This document shows, piece by piece, positions 56,572 through 64,000 of a DNA stretch of 64,000 bases. Source of the DNA: Glandiceps talaboti. Lineage: Eukaryota > Hemichordata > Enteropneusta > Spengelidae. The stretch is from positions 5,891,498 through 5,955,497 of the forward strand of contig NC_135560.1 of NCBI RefSeq assembly GCF_964340395.1. Reading direction: 5' to 3'. How positions within the stretch are numbered: position 1 is the stretch's first letter; every line of letters begins with the position of its first letter. The notes under the pieces were generated by a model. That model searched no databases. It was not told the DNA's origin and saw only the letters and a program-made list of their open reading frames with translations. A program made the translations under genes and the position numbers.

Positions 56572-59500
56572 ATGGCTTCAGAGAATGCTGAGAATGGGTC
56601 CCCAATTGTATTAGATGAACTTGTCAAACCATCGCTGACAGTCGATACTGCAAGAGAATTAGCTAAAAAATTGTACAAGTTCAAGGTTGAGACTGTCAAG
56701 CAGCTTGATAGCTATGATGATCAGAATTTCTACCTCGCTATGAAGGAGTCTGATTCTGATAAAGTACAGGAGTACACAATGAAGGTTATGAATTCTGTTG
56801 ACTCAGTGGATATAAAAGGACAGGAGGCACAGACACAGATATTGCTATTCTTACATGGAAGGGGTATTCAGTGTCCTAAACCTGTCAAGTTATCAAACGG
56901 GGAGTATATGACATTGGAAAAATTAACTGGGAAAAAAGGCAAGTTGGTTTCAATATGAGAATGTGAGTGTGTGTTCATATGTGTTCTGTCAGGCATGTGT
57001 CTGTCTGTCTGTCTCTGTCTCTGTCTCTGTGTGTGTGTGTAATCACAAACCATTCAGTCAAATCATCCATGTAAGAGATTCTGGTACACAAGAAAGTACA
57101 GAGTCTAAGAATAGCAAGGTTAGTTTCAACATAGCAGGTATATGTGTCATCCGGGTATGAAAAATAATTTTACTCTTTACTATTACAAGAGTCTACAGTG
57201 GATTGTTTTGTTTGTATATTGAGAGTTTATTGTATTTTCATATTTTTAGTTGAAAAACTCCCAATTATGCAAGGTTACTGAAATGCAAGATTTCATATTC
57301 TGTGTCTGTTATGGTGTAGATCCTGGGTGGGGAATAACACACCAGGGGAGAGTGATTCCCATTCTAAAAATATTTTCTTATCACTGTCTTTACAGGCACA
57401 TTTGGCCATATTGTAAGACTGCTCACCTACATACCAGGAACACTTTACAAACATGCTGAGATAACCCCTGACCTTTGCTACCAAGCTGGTAGACACATTG
57501 GCAGTATAGACTTGGCATTAAAGGTGAGTAAAGACATACATGTATGAGTTTGACATTGAATCATGGTATACTTTTATTTCTGCGAGTAATTCTCTTCCAC
57601 AGTTTTGAGAAATATAGTAACATTTTTCACAACGTGATGATTTTGCTATGGCTCCTACTTGATGAACACAAAATTGCATCATAAACCAGTAGTGAACACA
57701 ATCAATCAATCAATAAACCAATCATCTAAATGATTTCTAAAGTACGAGAGTCCAAAGTTTTGTTTAATGGCACTCTTGATATAAAAAGCATACAGTATGT
57801 ATTGTTCCAGTAGTAATTATATGTATATTGAAGGTTAGTACAATAACATAGGCCATGACCTTTTTAGTAACCAAGCATAAAACTTACAAACATTGTTGGT
57901 AAAACTTTCATAAAGAGGGGAAATATTTGTAAATACTACGCCATCTAGTGGCAGCAAGTGAACAACACTAGAGGTTCTAGTTGAAAGCTTTCATAAATAC
58001 TATGCCATCTAGTGGTAGTGAGTGAACAATGTTAGAGGTTCCAGTCAAAAGCTCTCGTTAATGATTTTGTATTTGCAGTTGTGAGAAATTGGTTAAAAAC
58101 AATTTCCAGTGACTATAGAAATGTTTATAATGATTATTTTTTTTGAAGGATTTCTACCATGAAGGGTTTGAAAGACCAAACTTTCTGTGGAGTCTTGAAC
58201 AGCTACCTGCTATTGAAAAGTACATCCATGTCTTTGAAGAGAAGGAAAAAAGAGAGATTATTCAGTCAGTGATAACAGCTTTCAATGAGAAAGTTGTGGG
58301 CAACTATCCAAAATTAACCAAAGGTAATTTGTTATTAATGTGAATATTATGATCACAAAGACATGAAGTCTTGCCTGGATGATAGCATTTAAATTAGCAA
58401 ATAAAATGACAAGTATGGATGCAAATAATGTTCCTACAAATGAGCACATTGTATTTCCCCCCTCGGTCCTTACACACATTTGATACAATGAAAAATCAAA
58501 GATGACACCATGTTAAATATCTGATAAAAAACCTAAGATGGATCATTTGCCTCCAATGAATATTTTCAAACAAGCAATGATGTTGAATGAAGAAATCTCA
58601 GCTACAAATGGCTCTAAGTAAGAATTCCAGTATTGGAAATACATAATTTTCATTGATTCTGGGCTGTTACCAACTGCTGTGTATGCAAATAAGCATTATA
58701 TGAATCCTGGTGACATAGCTAGTGGTAGCAGACTGCTGATTGGCTGAGATGATGACCTATGATGTAAAATAACAATAAGTGAAGAACACAGTGATGATGT
58801 CACATGTAATTAGCATACAGAGTAGTTGGTGTTAGCCGTTTCACTTGGTGTCTCCCCTTCTCTCTATCACCATGTATTATACTGGCAGCATAATTGGAAA
58901 TGGTATTTTATTCATCCACCCAAACAAGCAAGACAGAAAAGGAGTAACATTATTTGTATTGGTAGTCTGTAAGATACAGCGCTTGTGCCACGTAAGCAGC
59001 TACCGCTCACATTATATGAATGAAGCTGATAGAAATACATGGTTGTATCATGATAGCTTTCATCGTGATCACTTTAAAGAACAATCAGTGTATATTACAC
59101 ACTTTTGATCATGCACATTATATTAATATACTACGGTCATGCATAGTAGAATCCTATCTCTCCCACACTGTAAGTAAGAAGAGTGTCGTTCAGTTTGACT
59201 CTACCGAACAATACAGGTTTCCCCGGGTACTCCAGTTTCCTCCTACATTAACACTGAACCCATGAGGGATGGCCCTCACTGGACTTCTTGGGAGACCAGT
59301 GTGTATGTACTTTAAAGAACTACCCAGTATAAATAAAGATTATTATTAACGAGTGCAGTTTCAATGTTTTCATGCTATGTTTAGTTTGAACTGTGAAATT
59401 TGCACATATGCCACAAATTTACTAGGTCATTATTGTATATATGTAAGTTTCATCTTCCAAGTGTATACATGCAAAAACACTTACAAGTCTGATCAAACCC

Positions 59501-60424
59501 CATAATATTTCATATATCCATCCAGATTACCTGCCCTTGTGATTATGATAATAACATGTTATAGTATGGCAAAGCCTCAGTCCAGTTGTACTACCTAATG
59601 TAATGATTCAATGACATATTTTGTTAATGTGAAAAATATTTTGCTTTTGTGTTTGTAATTGTTGTCATATTGGATGTTAGAAGACAAATGTAAAGTTTCT
59701 GTTATTTTAACCTAGAAACATTTGTATATGGAGTGTCACTGACAACTATCATGCACATTTCTAATCTCAATAATCATTGTCAGTTTGTCCTGAGGAAGGT
59801 AACAGTCAAGTTGCCGAAACGTAGACATGAACAAAAGTAACTTGGTTGTGTATCATAGAAGATTACTGTATAACTATCATACAGCGTACATATTAGTAGA
59901 TTTTATGATTTAATTTTGTGACACAAATTTTTGAAATAATTTTCTCAGGTACCATCCATGGTGACTACAATGAGGGTAACATTCTGATCAAGGAAGTTAA
60001 CAGTAACGTAATCAACAGTTCCTGCAAAAGTTCAGCCAGTGCCTCAAAATATGAAATTTGTGGATTATTGGATTTTGGTGATGTAACCTACAGCTACCGT
60101 GTGTTTGATGCAGCGATTGCACTGATGTACACCATGCTGATAAGCAAGGAGCCAATGGTATCAGGTGGTCATATGTTGGCTGGGTATCTGTCTGTTTTTT
60201 CACTCACTAATCTAGAGAAGGATCTGTTGTACTACTGTATAGCTGCTCGCATCGCACAGAGTGTAACGCTTGGAATGTATACCTTCAGCCTTCATCCATA
60301 TAACCTGTATTTGCTGAACACTCAAGAAGATGGATGGAGAATGTTGAATCTTCTTTGGAAGATACCACAAGAGGAAGTGCAAAAACAATGGGATGAAATC
60401 ATTCAATCCTATGCTGTTGAATAA
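56572..60424 (+). CDS. HYKK: Hydroxylysine kinase-like protein (APH family), five coding exons
   Basis: Exons 56572-56942, 57058-57137, 57396-57523, 58149-58323 and 59949-60424 join in phase (2, 1, 0, 1) to 409 residues, close to the vertebrate protein. The first exon follows an acceptor at 56537-56538. Seen: VKQLDSYDDQNFYL at the N-terminal nucleotide-binding part, IVRLLTYIPGTLY, the catalytic loop HGDYNEGNILI (Brenner-type HxDxxxxN) and the metal-binding LLDFGD, then GGHMLAGY. Vertebrate HYKK uses GTP to phosphorylate 5-hydroxylysine in lysine breakdown. The donor of exon 1 (CAA|GTTGGT) is weak and exon 2 was fixed by phase, so those borders are least certain. A related APH kinase cannot be fully excluded. 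Confidence 0.88.
56998..57040 (+). repeat. TCTG/TG microsatellite in intron 1
   Basis: Runs of TCTG, then CTCTGT, then TG, ending 17 nt before the exon-2 acceptor. It takes the place of the usual pyrimidine tract. Confidence 0.9.
57940..57952 (+). promoter_or_regulatory. CTCF-like motif 1
   Basis: GCCATCTAGTGGC fits the core GCCMYCTRSTGG of the CTCF consensus. Match by eye only. Confidence 0.35.
58004..58016 (+). promoter_or_regulatory. CTCF-like motif 2
   Basis: GCCATCTAGTGGT, same core and orientation, 64 bp after the first. Confidence 0.35.
59190..59350 (+). mobile_element. LINE 3'-end fragment in intron 4
   Basis: GTTTCCCCGGGTACTCC, then CATGAGGGATGGCCCT, ending in ATAAAGATTATTATTA. 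An (ATT)n tail of this kind is typical of L2/CR1-type 3' ends. It has no coding part. Confidence 0.5.
59790..59820 (+). ncRNA. Hammerhead-like core, degenerate
   Basis: CTGAGGA fits CUGANGA; then GGTAAC pairs with GTTGCC and is followed by GAAAC. One extra A sits at the base of the stem. Similar cores occur in Penelope-like retroelements. Flanking stems I and III were not confirmed, so activity is doubtful. Confidence 0.25.
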
Positions 60425-60481
60425 TTTTAAAGTCAGAAAAATTATCACATGTAGGACAAAATTAGTCACATGAAATCTTAT

Positions 60482-60487
60482 AATAAA
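60482..60487 (+). terminator. Polyadenylation signal of the kinase gene
   Basis: AATAAA 57 nt after the TAA stop. Confidence 0.75.
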
Positions 60488-61010
60488 GATTAATGATTTG
60501 TAAAGTTTATGATGTTAAAAGACAAATACTGGTATTAACACAATTTTCAATAGATAAATTGTAAAGTTTTGCTACTAAGGTACTATTATGGAGTCATGAT
60601 ATATGGTCAACTGGTTAGAGCTGTGTAATTGGGTACCTGGTATCCCAGCTATGTAATTGTGAGGTACTTAAATTGATTGGTTGCTGTTGATAGCATTACA
60701 AATGGTTAGTAAGAATGAGAAGCAAAATCACAGATCATGATGTAAAAATGCTGACTTTTAAAAACATTACATCAAGGTTGGTGACTAGAATATTGCACAT
60801 CTTTGAAGTTCATTCAGTGGTGGAATATAACAGTTTTGCCTTCAATTGTTTCTACCATATATTGTGCACTGCCATATATATTTATGTCATAGCAATTTCA
60901 AATAATGAAATATTATAAAATTTATATTGATAAAGTATATAGAATTATAGATGTGACAAGAATTTTAATGTTTCTTCAAATTTTGAAATAATATTAATTT
61001 TGTACTTCAG
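60488..61010. other. No gene seen
   Basis: AT-rich sequence between the kinase gene and the Gypsy remnant. Confidence 0.5.
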
Positions 61011-61160
61011 TACTAAATACTTTCATACCAAAATATTAATACTTTTTATCTTGATTATTAGAGAAATTAAAAAGTAATTTACTTCCTGAAATATAAGTAC
61101 AATACTAAATACTTTCATACCAAAATATTAATACTTTTTATCTTGATTATTAGAGAAATT
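61011..61160. repeat. 58-bp direct repeat, spaced 92 bp
   Basis: 61011-61068 and 61103-61160 are identical by eye, from TACTAAATACTTTCATACC to TTATTAGAGAAATT. The second copy overlaps the end of the Gypsy-type reading frame. Confidence 0.93.
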
Positions 61161-61985
61161 GATCTGGCACAAACCTTCCCATTCTTCTCATTGCCTTGGT
61201 AAACAGGACACTGTACTCTGGAGACAGCTTGGTGTTTTGCAGGATTTTTCCCGTCAAGTTGTTACGGACAAACTGCCACAAGTCAGTAATTGGAAGGTCT
61301 TCACCACAGATCCATGTTGTCAGTTGGCAAAGCCGATGGTATATTGGCTGAAAACCTTTGCCCTCAAGGGTCTTTCCCAGGGTGGCCTTTTCCCACAGTT
61401 GTTCTGGGATGTGCTTTCTAAAGCAATGGAGCTTCAGTTTCCTGGTCCAACTATTACATCCTTGGATGGGACATGGAGATGAACACCTGGGAAGGCCTTC
61501 TTGTGTTGTTACCATGGTGACTTGTCTGATGGGTAGGCAGCTCAATAGTTGTCTGGTGTCATCTTCTTTGCTAGCCTTTCCAATATCCGGTTCACAGGTT
61601 TCTGTTGGCTCCATTTTCCTTTTCTTTTGTTGGCTGGCGCTGGTTCTTGGTCTTCTAGTCACCAGGGTTGGGTCCGTTTTGGTGCGGACGCCAACCACCA
61701 GTCCTTTGTCTGTGATATAGGCTGTTCGGGTTGAAGAGGTTTCTTGGCTGCTGCTGCTGGTATTTTATCTTATAGTTACCAGGGTTGGGTCTGGTTTGGT
61801 GCAGACGCCAACCACCAGTCCTTTGTCTGTGATATAGGCTGTTCGGGTTGAAGAGGTTCCTTGTCTGCTGCTGGTATTTGATCTTATAGTTACAAGGGTT
61901 GGGTCCGTTTTGGTGCGGACGTCAACTACCAGTCCCTTGTCGGTGATATTGGCTGTTCTGGTTGAAGAGGGGGTGGCCTCCTGGC
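61150..61985 (-). pseudogene. Gypsy-associated frame with the same C2H2-type finger
   Basis: Minus-strand frame open from 61698 to the stop at 61150, extended upstream through tandem coding repeats (one TAA). It has a basic region (SASQQKKRK), then a finger from PCPIQGC with spacing CX4CX9HX4H, the same as in the accessory frame at 11.3 kb. A helical segment follows and ends RRMGRFVPDQFL, comparable to the stretch before the TatD-like domain there. No TatD part follows: the frame ends at the 58-bp repeat. It lies downstream of an integrase end with a PHD finger, so the overall order resembles the 7.8-12.9-kb element. Confidence 0.68.
61655..61985 (-). repeat. Three ~120-bp tandem coding repeats
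   Basis: ACCAGGGTTGGGTCYG starts the units at about 61661, 61780 and 61893. On the minus strand each encodes about 40 residues including STRTAYITDKGLVVGV and TDPTLVT. One unit has a TCA-to-TAA change that makes a stop. Confidence 0.9.
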
Positions 61986-62103
61986 TTTTCCTCTCTTCTG
62001 GTATCTGTTAGAATCCAGAGGGTGCGGCAATTTACTTAAACACCAGGTGTCACCATCCATGATTAATGGGACATTATTGTGCTGCATCTATCCACCAATA
62101 TCT

Positions 62104-62690
62104 TCACCTCTTCAATGTCAAGTTGTACTGATCCAACAGCAGCTTTTGTATATGGGCAATCGATATGTATGTTATAAAGAGGCAGATCTCTTTTTGTTGG
62201 GTGTTCTCCTCCCTCCTAATTTTGTAGCAGATGTAGTCCTCCTTTTCCCTCCCTATTTTACCAAGATCTTCTCTTCTTTCATTCTTCCAGGTTCTTTTTC
62301 TGTTTTTGTCTGCCATATTGTAGATGCCTGGAGAGAGAGAAAAATTGTTATTGGGGGACTGAGTTAATGATGGGTGGGCAAGGCAAGAGGGGCAGTTGTA
62401 ATTCTTTATTGCCTTTGCCTGGTTGGTTGTTAGTCCCACACAATCACTGTGAAACCACTCAAGGCAGGTGTCACACACAATCATTAGTGTACCATCATCT
62501 GACTTTCCACAAATGCAATAAACATCTTCTATGTTAGTCCCAAGTGGCTGTTTACCGTTATTGCAGTGTGCAACAGTGGCCTTATATTTAATAACCCACC
62601 CAGGGAGGTCCCATGATTTGCAGGGCTGTAGCCGATCATGGTTCACAATTATTATGGCCCTAGGTAGCTTTGACCATTGCCAAAGGTCAT
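62104..62690 (-). pseudogene. Gypsy integrase C-terminus fused to a PHD finger
   Basis: On the minus strand VNHDRLQPCKSWDLPGW matches the end of Gypsy integrases (HHDRLKPC type). About 25 residues later comes a PHD finger: YCICGKSDDGTLMIVCDTC, then EWFHSDCVGL and NYNCPSC, giving C4HC3. A basic tail follows (KNRKRTWKNERREDLGK) to the stop at 62104. PHD fingers read histone H3 tails; in a retroelement this could steer integration to marked chromatin, as chromodomains do in chromoviruses. The integrase core is missing upstream. Confidence 0.72.
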
Positions 62691-62779
62691 GTCCAAAATT
62701 TCACTCCCCAAATTGAAGGTGGACTGTTCCTATGATGATGCCTTTCCTGTCTAGATTCTGGCCAGCTGTGTGCATGATT

Positions 62780-64000
62780 ACCGTTTTGAGTATTCAAGCA
62801 ATAAAATATTTAGATACTAAGCTATGAAAAACTAAGATGCTTGAGAATTGGATATTTAGATACCAAGCTGTGGAATAATCAGATATCAGCATATTATATA
62901 TTCAGATATCAAAGCTATGGAATATTCAGATATCAAACAATATATTATTCAGATACCAAGCTATGAAAAACTTAGATTGATGAGAATCAGATATTGAGAT
63001 ACCAAGCTATGAAATATTCAAATATATAGAATATTTAGCTGTCAAATGAGGAATATTCAGATATCAAACACTAAAATATTCAGATACCAATCTATAGAAC
63101 ATTTGAATATCAGTGCATGATATATAGTCTGTGTTCAGACGCAGATTATATTTTGTCATATTCCTCAAAAACCTTTTGAAATGTTTTATTTAAATACTAG
63201 TTGTGTGCAAATATATAACCTATAACATACAATAGTAAGCATGTACAGTACTATACAGAATTCACACTACTCACTCACTTAGGATTTGAACACCTAAAAT
63301 ATAATCTTGACTTTATGGAACCTCCTATCCTGCGCACACCATGTTTAATTCTATTAATTTCAGCGGCAACAATAGTATTAAAGTTAAATTAGAAAAAAAG
63401 TCAAGACGACTGTTGACAGTCTACATGATATATTCAGATATATTCAGATACCAAATCTATGAAATATTCAGATACCAAATCTATGAAATACTCAGATACC
63501 AAATCTATGAAATATTCAGATACCATGAGGAATATTTGGATATCAAGCAACAAAATATTTAGATACCAAGCTATGACAAACTAATATGCTCGAGAATTGG
63601 ATATTTAGATACCAAGCTGTGGAATAATCAGATATCAGCATATAACATATTCAGATATCAAGTGAGGAATATTCAGATATCAAGTGATTGACTATTTAGA
63701 TATTCATGAGCAATATTCAGATATAAAGCAATGGCAGACTCAGATATTGGCAATGTGGAACTTAGATTTCAGAGATGGAAAAATTTAGATACCACACTAT
63801 TAAACGTTCAGATATCAACATAGTTCAGATATCAAGGTATGGAATATTTAGCTGTCAAGTGAGGAATTTTAGATATTGTGCAGTTACATATTCAGATCTT
63901 CAGCAAGCGATATTCAGATAACAGCTATGGGAAACTTATATTTCAGAAGTTGGAATATTTAGATAGCAGGCTATTGAACATTCAGATATCAACATATGAT
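62780..64000 (+). repeat. AT-rich minisatellite, core ATTCAGATAYCAA
   Basis: Degenerate 18-26-bp units built on ATATTCAGATAYCAAGCTATGG fill the right end. A pure stretch of 25-bp units lies at 63434-63520. A longer block near 62829-62910 recurs at 63574-63655, so there is also a period of about 745 bp. The array runs off the window edge; 63120-63430 is mostly unique. Confidence 0.92.

Larger units (their letters stand above)
57936..58066 (+). repeat. ~64-bp tandem duplication in intron 3
   Basis: Two diverged copies of AATACTAYGCCATCTAGTGG... lie head to tail. Both contain the CTCF-like core. Confidence 0.85.

Noticed and set aside
62780-64000. CRISPR-like appearance of regularly spaced repeats
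   Set aside because: Units are degenerate and head to tail with no unique spacers of fixed length, and the genome is eukaryotic.

Overview
The window is eukaryotic and almost certainly from an invertebrate animal. It holds a tandem 5S rRNA array of metazoan type, one spliced single-copy gene with phase-matched GT-AG introns (a hydroxylysine-kinase-like gene), and many animal-type transposable elements: Ty3/Gypsy, DIRS-like, Tx1-like, CR1/L2-like and 2A-bearing LINEs, and a Crypton. The mix fits a marine invertebrate (lophotrochozoan or invertebrate deuterostome). I cannot name the species.

Layout. 1-7778: a 5S rDNA array on the minus strand, eleven genes in ~683-bp units plus one unit that lost its gene. 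7779-12913: a 5'-truncated Gypsy element joined directly to the array; downstream of integrase it carries a second reading frame with a C2H2-type finger and a TatD-nuclease-like domain. 12914-13963: a Tx1-like LINE fragment. 14310-14880: micro- and minisatellites. 15904-18791: a broken DIRS-like element (RT, RNase H, tyrosine recombinase) that ends on a 51-bp piece of 5S rDNA. 18890-35040: a nested set in which a Tx1-like LINE, with two tandem ORF1 copies, is split by two LINEs of one clade in opposite orientations. The forward one has a 2A motif and a perfect 12-bp target duplication. Each inserted LINE carries a further insertion. 35350-37984: another 2A-bearing LINE without its RT. 38185-40624 (minus): a spliced, stop-containing Crypton-type recombinase gene. 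40660-46205: three more LINE fragments. 46206-46850: a lone inverted 5S rDNA monomer. 47468-49350: an unrecognised, probably decaying spliced gene with a myristoylation-type N-terminus. 50000-53120: LINE fragments, one with a 423-codon open RT frame. 56539-60487: the hydroxylysine-kinase-like gene in five coding exons. 61150-62700 (minus): the 3' part of a second Gypsy element, with a PHD finger after the integrase end and the same C2H2-type finger. 62780-64000: an AT-rich minisatellite.

How it fits together. Two parts look under host selection: the 5S array and the kinase gene. The rest is mostly transposon debris. Its most informative parts are the Gypsy accessory frames (TatD, PHD, shared C2H2-type spacing), the 2A motifs, the nested insertions with readable target duplications, and three 5S-derived pieces outside the array or at its edge.
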